A DNA stretch of 15,631 bases. Origin: Firmicutes bacterium UBA5301 (lineage in GTDB: Bacteria; Bacillota; UBA5301). The notes beneath the pieces are model-generated. The model saw only the letters and a program-made list of their open reading frames with translations, was not told the DNA's origin and did no database searches. Shown piece by piece: positions 7,698-14,748 of the stretch; position 1 is the first letter of the stretch, and each line of letters starts with the position of its first letter. The stretch is taken from positions 1-15,631 of the forward strand of contig DHRX01000092.1 in the NCBI GenBank assembly GCA_002408345.1, read 5' to 3'. Made by a program: the position numbers and the translations under genes.

Positions 7698-8180
7698 ATG
7701 CGAATAGGAATAGGCTATGATGTTCACCGGTTAATTACCGGGCGCAAATTAGTTCTGGGTGGGGTTGAAATACCAAATTCACATGGTTTGTTAGGATATT
7801 CCGATGCAGATGTTCTTGTGCATGCTATAATGGATTCCCTGCTTGGTGCGGTTGGATTAGGTGATATTGGGAGGCAGTTTCCTGATACCGATCAACGCTA
7901 TTCTGGTATTTCCAGTTTAGTACTCTTAAAAAAAGTGGGGGATTTGGTGGCTGAAGCAGGTTACCAGGTGGTTAATATAGACTCAGTGATAATTGCTCAG
8001 ACACCGAAGTTAGCGCCCTATATTCCAGAGATGATTGCCCAAATAGCTCAGACGCTAGGTGTTGCTAGGGAGGCGATTGGGGTCAAAGCTACGACTACTG
8101 AAGGTCTTGGTTACATTGGTAATAGTGAAGGTATTGCTGTACAGGCGGTTTGTTTGGTAGATAGAGCAGCGAGGGAGTGA
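7698..8180 (+). CDS. ispF: 2-C-methyl-D-erythritol 2,4-cyclodiphosphate synthase IspF
   Basis: IspF converts CDP-methylerythritol 2-phosphate to methylerythritol cyclodiphosphate and CMP in the MEP pathway. All family marks are present in 160 residues. GIGYDVHRL opens the protein and carries zinc ligands D8 and H10, with the third at H42 in DVLVHAIMD. YSDAD and GLGDIG follow, and the C-terminal ATTTEGLGYIG signature is intact. The start ATG 7698 gives the standard N-terminus; a weak AGGGG lies 13 bases upstream. The usual partner ispD, commonly directly upstream or fused, is not here; a terminator stands in its place. The stop codon is seven bases before the next start. Confidence 0.96.
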   Translation: MRIGIGYDVHRLITGRKLVLGGVEIPNSHGLLGYSDADVLVHAIMDSLLGAVGLGDIGRQFPDTDQRYSGISSLVLLKKVGDLVAEAGYQVVNIDSVIIAQTPKLAPYIPEMIAQIAQTLGVAREAIGVKATTTEGLGYIGNSEGIAVQAVCLVDRAARE

Positions 8181-8186
8181 AGCAAA

Positions 8187-8969
8187 GTGTTAGTAAAAGA
8201 AGTTCGAGAGTGGATGCAGACATTTCCAGTTAAAGTTCATTTTGATGCAACTATCGAAGAAGCTAAAAGGTTAATGATTGAGAACAAACAGGGTCGGATT
8301 ATAGTAGTAGACCAGGAAGATCATATTGTTGGTATTCTTACAGATAGCGATGTTTTGCGGTCTGAAGAACATCAGATTACTGTAGATAAAGTAATGAACC
8401 CCATGGTTGTAACGATTAATGAAGAGCAAACAATTCGTGATGCTGGTCGGCTATTAATCGAAAATAATATCGCTGGTTTACCGGTAGTTGATACTGAGGG
8501 TAAAGTAGTTGGGTTATTGACTTCCCGTGAGATACTCAAAGGTTATATGGCTGATGAGGATTTAGTACGGGTTAGCATGGAGACTTTGGCTATTCGATTA
8601 GCAATGACTAGGCACCGGGAAGATGAGCGTTATTGGCTGGATCGGGCAAAGTATTTCGGCTATCGAGCAGCGATTACTCAGGTCGGAGCTAGTCCGGAAA
8701 AGTTAGCGACTAAGTTAAGGGAGTCGACTATTGCGGCTTCTATTGCTCGGAAGGTTATTAGCGAAGATAGTCGGGAGAAGATTGCTGTTTCTCAAGCCGT
8801 TCGTGATGCTTACTCACAGCTGGCTCTGATTAATCCTGGCCTTGGTGGTGGTTTTAAGATTTCAGCGGTACGTGGTGAAGGCCGGATTTCTGTAGCGGTT
8901 TTTGGGCGGTTTGGTCATGCGCTAGCTGACGGACCGGAACAAATTGCTGTAGGCTATAGCGTAATTTAA
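8187..8969 (+). CDS. CBS-domain protein with C-terminal HutP-like domain
   Basis: Two CBS motifs fill residues about 8-58 and 68-118, each ending in the typical VVGxLT strand (VGILTDSD, VGLLTSRE). CBS pairs usually bind AMP, ATP or SAM. Residues about 130-260 look like HutP, the antiterminator that binds UAG-rich RNA: an RLAM..R.ED start, an FGYRAAITQVGAS segment, a SREK.AVSQAVRDAY helix, GGGFKISAVRG, ISVAVFGRFG and a closing AVGYS. Aligned by eye with Bacillus HutP from memory, H73, H77 and H138 correspond to I199, Q203 and P250, so the Mg/L-histidine site is not kept; some clostridial HutP-like proteins also seem to lack it. GTG 8187 has AGGGAG at 8172-8177. It is spaced tightly between ispF and gltX and is probably cotranscribed with both. 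An RNA-regulator role is inference. Confidence 0.8.
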   Translation: MLVKEVREWMQTFPVKVHFDATIEEAKRLMIENKQGRIIVVDQEDHIVGILTDSDVLRSEEHQITVDKVMNPMVVTINEEQTIRDAGRLLIENNIAGLPVVDTEGKVVGLLTSREILKGYMADEDLVRVSMETLAIRLAMTRHREDERYWLDRAKYFGYRAAITQVGASPEKLATKLRESTIAASIARKVISEDSREKIAVSQAVRDAYSQLALINPGLGGGFKISAVRGEGRISVAVFGRFGHALADGPEQIAVGYSVI

Positions 8970-8982
8970 GGAGCGTTGGTGT

Positions 8983-10443
8983 ATGGCTGGAAAAATTCGG
9001 GCCCGGTTTGCACCGAGTCCAACTGGACTATTACATATTGGAAATGTGCATACTGCTATTTTCACTTGGCTTTTTGTCCGCCACAATAATGGGGAATTTG
9101 TATTACGTATAGAAGATACCGATCAGGACCGTTCTTCCCGGGAGTTTGAAAAGATGCTTTTAGAGGACCTAGCTTGGTTAGGTTTGGACTGGGATGAAGG
9201 GGTAGATATTGGCGGTCCTTACAGCCCTTATCGGCAAACAGAACGGATGGATATTTACCAACGTTATGCTCAGGAACTACTGGATAAGGGCTATGCTTAC
9301 CAGTGTTTTTGTACCCCTGAAGAATTAGAGCAAGAGCGGGATGCAGCTGTGAAAAAAGGGGTAGCACCCCGTTATTCAGGACGGTGTCGGAACCTTTCTG
9401 AGCAGGAAAGGGAAACCTTGCTGGCCCAGGGGAGAAAACCGGTATTACGCTTCAAGACCCCTGCTAATGAAGAAATTGTAGTTGATGATTTAATTCGGGG
9501 TAAAATTAGCTTTAATTCTGGAGATTTAGATGACTTTATTATAGTCCGTTCCAACGGGATGCCCTTATATAATTTTGCTGTTACCATCGATGATCTAACT
9601 ATGCAAATAACCCATATCATTCGTGCGGATGAACATATTTCTAACACGCCGCGCCAAATTTTATTATATAAGGCTTTCGGACATGAACTACCGGTTTTTG
9701 CCCATGTGTCGATGCTGTTAGGTTCAGATCGGACCAAACTGTCTAAACGCCATGGCGCGACTTCCCTTCGGGAATATCGGGAAAAAGGTTATTTGCCGGC
9801 AGCACTTTTTAATTATCTAGCAACCCTAGGCTGGAGTTTACCTGATGACCGAGAATTTGCTACTGTTACTGAATTAGTAGAGCTATTTGAACTAGCTAAA
9901 GTAGGACGATCCCCTGCTGTTTTTGACGAAGAGAAGGCGGCCTGGATGAACGGGGTTTATTTACGACAGCTAGATTTGGATCAATTAGTGGATTTAGCTC
10001 TGCCTTACTTGATTGATGCTGGTTTTCTCCAGAATGGTCAGAAAATTGATCGGGCTTGGCTAAAGCAGTTGTTAGCAGTAGTGCGAGATGGGTTAACTTG
10101 TTTAAGTGATCTCACAGTAGAAGCGCAGCTCTTTTTTGAGATGGAGCCGGTTTATGGAGAAGATGCGCTACAAACTTTACGAAAAGATGGAGTTCAGGAA
10201 GTTTTAGCAGAGTATAGGTGTCGGATTCCGACTTGGGTAAATTTGGAGCCGGAAGAGATCCATCAGGCTATGAAGCAGGTGCCTCGGGACTTGGGTATAG
10301 GGATGGGGAAAGCTCTTCGACCCTTGCGGACTGCTTTGACCGGCCGTACGTCTGGCCCAGAGTTACACCAAGTTATATATTTATTTGGTCTAGAGAAAGT
10401 ATTGCAGCGTTTAGATTTTGTGCTTAATAATTTATTGACATGA
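8983..10443 (+). CDS. gltX: Glutamyl-tRNA synthetase
   Basis: This class I synthetase charges tRNA-Glu with glutamate. The Rossmann core opens with RFAPSPTGLLHIGN, the HIGH motif being H18-I-G-N21. The KMSKS equivalent is K252-L-S-K-R256. C108-F-C110, with YSGRC further on, resembles the zinc site of bacterial GluRS. The rest is the alpha-helical anticodon-binding domain, and 486 residues is the usual size. Many Clostridia lack GlnRS and use a non-discriminating GluRS plus GatCAB, but this cannot be decided here. AAGGAG at 8968-8973, overlapping the stop of the CBS gene, sets the ATG. Its last codons (TTG ACA TGA) also contain the -35 box of the cysE promoter. Confidence 0.97.
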   Translation: MAGKIRARFAPSPTGLLHIGNVHTAIFTWLFVRHNNGEFVLRIEDTDQDRSSREFEKMLLEDLAWLGLDWDEGVDIGGPYSPYRQTERMDIYQRYAQELLDKGYAYQCFCTPEELEQERDAAVKKGVAPRYSGRCRNLSEQERETLLAQGRKPVLRFKTPANEEIVVDDLIRGKISFNSGDLDDFIIVRSNGMPLYNFAVTIDDLTMQITHIIRADEHISNTPRQILLYKAFGHELPVFAHVSMLLGSDRTKLSKRHGATSLREYREKGYLPAALFNYLATLGWSLPDDREFATVTELVELFELAKVGRSPAVFDEEKAAWMNGVYLRQLDLDQLVDLALPYLIDAGFLQNGQKIDRAWLKQLLAVVRDGLTCLSDLTVEAQLFFEMEPVYGEDALQTLRKDGVQEVLAEYRCRIPTWVNLEPEEIHQAMKQVPRDLGIGMGKALRPLRTALTGRTSGPELHQVIYLFGLEKVLQRLDFVLNNLLT

Positions 10444-10465
10444 GCGTTACTATTAATGGTATAAT
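10435..10465 (+). promoter_or_regulatory. Promoter of the cysE-cysS T-box operon
   Basis: TTGACA (10435-10440), lying within the last codons of gltX, and TATAAT (10460-10465) are both perfect, but the spacer is 19 bases, longer than optimal. Transcription would begin near 10472, just before the T-box leader. This separates cysE-cysS from gltX. Confidence 0.7.
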
Positions 10466-10485
10466 CTTTACTAGAATAGTAGTAT

Positions 10486-10733
10486 TTACGATGAAAGGGA
10501 AGAGTAAGCGGCCTATCCCGTGACACAGAGACCGGTGGTCAGAGGCTGAGAACCCCGGGTCCCGGAACCGCCCAAGTGCCCCCTGGAGTTGGTGGATCGA
10601 ACCTGTAAAAGTAGTAGATTTACCCGCTTAGCAGCGTTACAGCCGATGAGGGGAATCAATTTAATTGATTCAAACAGAGTGGAAACGCGGGTTCAACTTC
10701 GTCTCTGACTAAATACAGGGACGAAGTTTTTTT
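10486..10733 (+). promoter_or_regulatory. Cysteine T-box riboswitch leader
   Basis: Stem I is recognisable. GATGA (10490-10494) faces GGAG (10585-10588) as the K-turn, AGGG (10496-10499) pairs CCCT (10581-10584), and AGTA (10503-10506) lies opposite the specifier loop. A CAGAGA bulge and a GGCTGAGA distal loop follow. The likely specifier is TGC (10577-10579), a cysteine codon five bases before GGAG as in other T-boxes. The element AGAGTGGAAACGCG (10676-10689) is the T-box sequence with two changes from AGGGTGGNACCGCG; its TGGA fits the UCCA end of tRNA-Cys. The antiterminator CAGAG-bulge-GCG / CGT-CTCTG (10675-10707) overlaps the terminator stem, so the two folds exclude each other. Uncharged tRNA-Cys should switch cysE-cysS on. 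Confidence 0.9.
10695..10733 (+). terminator. T-box intrinsic terminator
   Basis: AACTTCGTC (10695-10703) pairs with GACGAAGTT (10720-10728), extended inward by TCTG/CAGG, and is followed by a run of T to 10733. The 5' arm shares bases 10700-10707 with the antiterminator. Confidence 0.9.
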
Positions 10734-10759
10734 ATGCAGTTTTTAAAGGAGGATGGATG

Positions 10760-11455
10760 ATGCTTAAAACCATTAAAGCCGATATCCAGGCAGTATTCCA
10801 GCGGGATCCGGCCGCCCGGTCTTATCTGGAGGTCTTCCTTTGTTATCCTGGGTTACATGCTTTATTATTCCACCGGATTGCGAATTGGCTGCATAGACAC
10901 CATTTAAAGTTGGTAGCTAGAGTAATTTCCCATATTAGCCGCTTTCTAACAGGGATTGAGATTCATCCTGGGGCTAAAATCGGTTCTGGAGTATTTATTG
11001 ACCATGGAATGGGTGTAGTTATAGGTGAAACGGCCGAGGTTGGAAATAATGTGACAATTTATCAAGGAGCTACCTTGGGGGGGACCGGAAAAGAACGAGG
11101 GAAACGCCACCCAACCATCAGTGATAACGTTGTTATTTCTGCCGGGGCCAAAGTGTTAGGAGGGTTTGAGGTCGGCGAAAATGCCAAAATAGGGGCGGGG
11201 GCTGTGGTTTTGAAGCCGGTTCCGCCAAACTCAACAGTAGTTGGGGTGCCTGGCCGAATTGTGGTTTCCAATGGTCAGCGGGTTGGTATTGATCTAAACC
11301 ATGATAAAATTCCTGACCCAGAAGAAACAATGATGCGTTGTCTACTCAAAAGTATTAACCACTTGGAAAATAAGATTGCATCTTTAGAAGAAGAGTTGGC
11401 GGCGTTAAAAACCGAAAAGTCTGGAGCAGTTCATTATGACAAGGAGGTTGGATAA
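10760..11455 (+). CDS. cysE: Serine O-acetyltransferase CysE
   Basis: CysE makes O-acetylserine from serine and acetyl-CoA, the first committed step of cysteine synthesis. The N-terminal helical part is followed by the left-handed beta-helix hexapeptide domain (about 65-170) with GIEIHPGAKIG, the catalytic FIDHGMGVVIGETA, TLGGTGKERGKRHP and GAGAVVLKPVP. The variant EIHP matches Bacillus CysE. After VVGVPGRIV comes a tail of about 60 residues ending in a likely coiled coil (SINHLENKIASLEEELAALK). Two ATG codons are adjacent (10757 and 10760); the AGGAGG at 10747-10752 spaces better with 10760. The gene lies behind the cysteine T-box, and its stop overlaps the cysS start (TAATG). Confidence 0.95.
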   Translation: MLKTIKADIQAVFQRDPAARSYLEVFLCYPGLHALLFHRIANWLHRHHLKLVARVISHISRFLTGIEIHPGAKIGSGVFIDHGMGVVIGETAEVGNNVTIYQGATLGGTGKERGKRHPTISDNVVISAGAKVLGGFEVGENAKIGAGAVVLKPVPPNSTVVGVPGRIVVSNGQRVGIDLNHDKIPDPEETMMRCLLKSINHLENKIASLEEELAALKTEKSGAVHYDKEVG

Positions 11456-12909
11456 TGCTAAAGATTTATGATACTTTGACCAGGGAAAAAAGAGAATTTA
11501 AGCCACGGGATCCAGGGCGAATCGGTATCTATGTTTGTGGGGTTACCCCCTATGCGCCCACTCATATTGGACATGCTCGGGTATCGGTTTTATGGGATGT
11601 TATTAAGCGGTACTTCGAATATAAAGGTTATGCGGTAACTCTGATTCAGAACTTTACAGATATTGATGATAAAATTATTATCAAGGCTCAGCAAGAAGGT
11701 ACCGAGGCGGGTAAAATAGCTGAGCGATATATCGAGGATTATTTTGAGGTGATGACGGCGTTAGGGGTACGGCCGGCAGATCATCATCCCCGGGTGACCC
11801 AAGAAATTCCGGAAATTATTACAATGATTCAAGGCTTGATTGAAGGTGGGCATGCGTATGAAGCTGAGGGAGATGTTTATTTTGATGTGGCTAGCTTCCC
11901 AGAATACGGTAAACTTTCTGGCCGTAGCCCTGAGGAGATGGAGGCAGGAGCTCGTGTTGAAGTTAGTTCTCGGAAACGTAACCCTTTAGATTTTGCCTTA
12001 TGGAAAGGGGCTAAACCGGGTGAACCGGCTTGGGAAAGCCCTTGGGGTATGGGTAGGCCGGGCTGGCATATTGAATGTTCGGTAATGAGCCGCAAATATT
12101 TAGGTGACGGTTTTGATTTTCATGGCGGCGGGCTCGACTTAATATTTCCCCACCATGAAAACGAAATTGCGCAGTCTGAAGCCTATTCTGGCGATGATTT
12201 TGCTAGGTATTGGGTTCACAATGGTATGGTTCAGGTTGATAAAGAAAAGATGTCTAAATCAATTGGGAATACGTCGGCGGTTCGGGAAGTGCTTCGGAAA
12301 TGGGATCCTTTAGTTATTCGGTATTTTCTTATTTCCACTCACTATCGGAGCCCCTTAAACTTTAGTCCTGAAGAATTAACCGCTGCATCTAAAGGGTTAG
12401 AGCGGCTAGTAACGGCCCAGAAGCGTTTGATTAAAGTAGCGGCTATGACCCCAAAAATAGCCGGTGAAAAAGCAGTAGAAATTGAGAACTTAAATCAGGG
12501 CTTAGAACAGGTCAAAATAGATTTTGAGGCGGCTATGAATGACGACCTAAATACCGCCTTAGCCATTTCTACGCTTTTCAACCTAGTCCGGATGATTAAC
12601 CCCTATCTCAACCAGGCCTTATTAGGGCAGGAAGAATATCAAACTCAAGCCTGGATAGAGCTGTTTACCCGTTATAGAGATGTCTTAGAGCTCTTCGGTA
12701 ATATTTTGGGAATCATGCCGACTGAAGCTACGGAGCATTCAGGTGATGATCAATTAATTGGTAGATTAATCGAACTACTTTTAGAGGTCAGAAATAGGGC
12801 ACGGGCCGCTAAGAACTGGGATCTTGCTGATTTAATTCGGGACCGCCTGGGCCAACTAGGAATTGAAGTTAAGGATGTAGATAATGGTACGGTTTGGGAG
12901 TGGAAATAA
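11455..12909 (+). CDS. cysS: Cysteinyl-tRNA synthetase
   Basis: CysS charges tRNA-Cys. The 484 residues contain the class I motifs H37-I-G-H40 and K265-M-S-K-S269. The four zinc ligands that recognise cysteine are at C28, C208, H233 and E237, in CGVTPY, HIECS and FPHHENE. A DALR-like helical region and a C-terminal anticodon-binding part follow. ATG 11455 overlaps the cysE stop, with AAGGAGG shortly upstream, which implies translational coupling. Expression is expected to follow the T-box, so uncharged tRNA-Cys raises both cysteine supply and the charging enzyme. The stop in turn overlaps the mrnC start. Confidence 0.97.
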   Translation: MLKIYDTLTREKREFKPRDPGRIGIYVCGVTPYAPTHIGHARVSVLWDVIKRYFEYKGYAVTLIQNFTDIDDKIIIKAQQEGTEAGKIAERYIEDYFEVMTALGVRPADHHPRVTQEIPEIITMIQGLIEGGHAYEAEGDVYFDVASFPEYGKLSGRSPEEMEAGARVEVSSRKRNPLDFALWKGAKPGEPAWESPWGMGRPGWHIECSVMSRKYLGDGFDFHGGGLDLIFPHHENEIAQSEAYSGDDFARYWVHNGMVQVDKEKMSKSIGNTSAVREVLRKWDPLVIRYFLISTHYRSPLNFSPEELTAASKGLERLVTAQKRLIKVAAMTPKIAGEKAVEIENLNQGLEQVKIDFEAAMNDDLNTALAISTLFNLVRMINPYLNQALLGQEEYQTQAWIELFTRYRDVLELFGNILGIMPTEATEHSGDDQLIGRLIELLLEVRNRARAAKNWDLADLIRDRLGQLGIEVKDVDNGTVWEWK

Positions 12910-13286
12910 TGTTTCAAGGTCAAGACCTTTCCCCAGGAACATGGGCTTATTTAGGGGATGCAGTTTTTGAACTATTGGTACGAGAACATTTTGCCATAAC
13001 TTACGGAACTAATGCTGGAGATTTACACCGGCGCACTACTGCAGTGGTTAATGCTGAAGCTCAAGCTAAGTTGTTAAAGAAACTGGAGCCAGAGCTAAGT
13101 CCAGAAGAGTTATCGATAGTTCGGCGAGGACGTAATGTAGCGACACGGCCTGCTCCCAAAGCTTCCTCTGTTGGTGATTATCGGTATAGTACCGGTTTAG
13201 AAGCGTTATTTGGATATCTTTATCTTAAAGGTGACTGGGAGCGAATCCAAGATTTAGTAGGCAAAGGCTTTACTAGGGAGGAGTAG
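12909..13286 (+). CDS. mrnC: Mini-ribonuclease III (MrnC)
   Basis: Mini-III is an RNase III catalytic domain without the double-stranded RNA-binding domain, and matures the ends of 23S rRNA in Bacillus. The 125 residues show the signature YLGDAVFELLVREH with catalytic D17, and the second motif GLEALFGYLYL with E98. RRGRN..TRPAPK is the basic middle segment expected in the family. I place the start at ATG 12909, which overlaps the cysS stop as TAATG and has GGGAGTGG at 12896-12902; the in-frame TTG at 12894 would sit within that ribosome site. Its neighbour rlmB also acts on 23S rRNA. Confidence 0.93.
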   Translation: MFQGQDLSPGTWAYLGDAVFELLVREHFAITYGTNAGDLHRRTTAVVNAEAQAKLLKKLEPELSPEELSIVRRGRNVATRPAPKASSVGDYRYSTGLEALFGYLYLKGDWERIQDLVGKGFTREE

Positions 13287-13292
13287 TACAAG

Positions 13293-13931
13293 ATGAACGT
13301 TCAAATTATTACTATGACTGATAACCCCTTAAAGGTGATATGGACTGCGGCCCGGACTTGCTATAGTGCGTTGACCCCAACTGAACTTTGGGCGAGTGAT
13401 GTTTCACCAGAAGAGATGCTCCGGTTGGTCAAAAGTATTTTTCGCTCTAAACACCTAAGTGTTGTTGAACATGCCAGTGTGACCTTTGCAGTTTCTGGTG
13501 TGTCGAGAACCCTCTTAGCTCAGTATACTAGACATCGAATCGGGGTTAGTATTTCGGTACAATCACAACGCTATGTCTCTGAACAATCGGCCAAAAACAA
13601 TGGGCAGTTTGGGTATGTGACCCCGACTAAAATTAGTGAAAACCCGGCAGCACTCCAGTTATACCAGGAGCAGCTAGCTGTTATCCAAGAGACGTATGAT
13701 TCCTTGTTGGAGTTAGGTATTCCTAAAGAGGATGCTCGGTTTGTTTTACCAGGTGGGGCAGATACTAACTTTGTGACTACGTTAAATTTCCGTTCACTCT
13801 TGGATCTCTATACAAAAAGGGTAGTGGTATCTGGTGCCCAATCAGAAATTAAAGAATTAGTGGAAAGTATGGTTCAGGCTGTTGTGGCAGCTGAACCTTG
13901 GATGCAGGATATAGTAGCGGAATTATCATGA
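13293..13931 (+). CDS. thyX: Flavin-dependent thymidylate synthase ThyX
   Basis: ThyX makes dTMP from dUMP with FAD, NADPH and methylenetetrahydrofolate. The 212 residues contain VVEHASVTFAVSGVSR and the signature region R80-H81-R82 through S91-Q-R-Y. Here the number of residues between RHR and the serine is eight, one more than the classical RHR-X7-S. The later DARFVLP...TLNFRSLL block corresponds to the family's second conserved half. The AGGGAGGAG site near 13274 sets the ATG. The gene sits between mrnC and rlmB, an insertion relative to Bacillus but, as I recall, found in several Peptococcaceae-like genomes. The stop TGA (13929-13931) shares one base with the rlmB ribosome site. Confidence 0.95.
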   Translation: MNVQIITMTDNPLKVIWTAARTCYSALTPTELWASDVSPEEMLRLVKSIFRSKHLSVVEHASVTFAVSGVSRTLLAQYTRHRIGVSISVQSQRYVSEQSAKNNGQFGYVTPTKISENPAALQLYQEQLAVIQETYDSLLELGIPKEDARFVLPGGADTNFVTTLNFRSLLDLYTKRVVVSGAQSEIKELVESMVQAVVAAEPWMQDIVAELS

Positions 13932-13941
13932 GGTGATTTTT

Positions 13942-14667
13942 TTGGTATTAGTTGAGGGGCGGAACCCAGTGCTCGAAGCCCTAAAAGCTGGCCGGGTTCA
14001 GCGGATATATATTGCTCAAGGAAGCAAAGATTCTGGGTTGCAAGAGATATTGACACTAGCAAGAGACCAACGGATTCCTGTGGTCCATCAAGAAAAAGAA
14101 ATATTAGCCGAGCGGGCCGTTACCGAAGCGTATCAGGGGATCATTGCTGAGGCAAAGCCGATACCAACATATACAGTTGATCAGTGGTTAGCTAAATTTT
14201 CGGAACGTCAGGATTTGGTTGTTTTAGTTTTAGATGAGCTAACCGACCCACGAAATTTTGGTTCGCTACTACGGACGGCTGATGCTGCTGGGGTCGATGG
14301 TTGTATTATCCCCGAACGGCGGGGTGTTGGGATTACCCCTATAGTAGAAAAAGCCTCGGCAGGAGCAGCCCAATATGTTCCGGTAATAGTGGCGCCAAAC
14401 ATTGTTCGAGTTTTGGATCAGTTAAAATCGGCTGGTTTTTGGGTTTATGGAGCCGCAGCCGAAGCTGATACTCAGCTTTATTCAGGGATTGATTTTTCGG
14501 GACGAGTAGCCTTAGTTATTGGCTCTGAAGGAAAGGGTTTGCGAAAGTTAGTACGGGAACATTGTGACTTATTGGTTTCAATACCCATGCAAGGTAATAT
14601 CCAGTCTTTGAATGCCGGTGTGGCTGGAGCCCTCTTTATGTACGAGGTTTTGCGTTCTCGGCTCTAG
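13942..14667 (+). CDS. rlmB: 23S rRNA (guanosine-2'-O-)-methyltransferase RlmB-like (SPOUT)
   Basis: This is a TrmH-type SPOUT methyltransferase. The N-terminal substrate-binding domain opens with VEGRNPVLEALKAG. The catalytic knot has all three motifs: DPRNFG with N105, IGSEGKG with E196, and IPMQGNIQSLNAG with N224, corresponding to N108, E198 and N226 of the E. coli enzyme. RlmB methylates G2251 (E. coli numbering) in 23S rRNA; the exact target here is inferred from the family. I choose TTG 13942, because the GTG at 13933 lies inside the AGGTGA ribosome site (13931-13936) and the family normally begins right before the GRNPVLEAL motif. That gives 241 residues. Confidence 0.93.
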   Translation: MVLVEGRNPVLEALKAGRVQRIYIAQGSKDSGLQEILTLARDQRIPVVHQEKEILAERAVTEAYQGIIAEAKPIPTYTVDQWLAKFSERQDLVVLVLDELTDPRNFGSLLRTADAAGVDGCIIPERRGVGITPIVEKASAGAAQYVPVIVAPNIVRVLDQLKSAGFWVYGAAAEADTQLYSGIDFSGRVALVIGSEGKGLRKLVREHCDLLVSIPMQGNIQSLNAGVAGALFMYEVLRSRL

Positions 14668-14679
14668 ATGGGCACTTGC

Positions 14680-14709
14680 TTGACTTGTCCAATTTGCTTA
14701 GTGTATAAT
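14680..14709 (+). promoter_or_regulatory. Promoter for sigH
   Basis: TTGACT (14680-14685) and TATAAT (14704-14709) are separated by 18 bases, in the short gap after rlmB. It gives sigH a start of its own about 33 bases before the coding region. Confidence 0.7.
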
Positions 14710-14748
14710 ATTAATGTGCAAAATGGCTGTTGTTGGGGGCGGTAATTG

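Noticed and set aside
10218..10427. Open frame of 69 residues inside gltX, another frame
   Set aside because: It is wholly within the intact gltX anticodon-binding region and has no ribosome site or family resemblance.
10604..10606. TGT as an alternative cysteine specifier codon of the T-box
   Set aside because: It lies after the GGAG K-turn strand, outside stem I. TGC at 10577-10579 has the right spacing to GGAG and sits opposite AGTA.
10505..10630. TAAGCGG / CCGCTTA long-range pairing as the base of stem I
   Set aside because: The K-turn, AGGG/CCCT helix and specifier placement fit the known T-box architecture without it, and GCGG already pairs with CCGC at 10568-10571.
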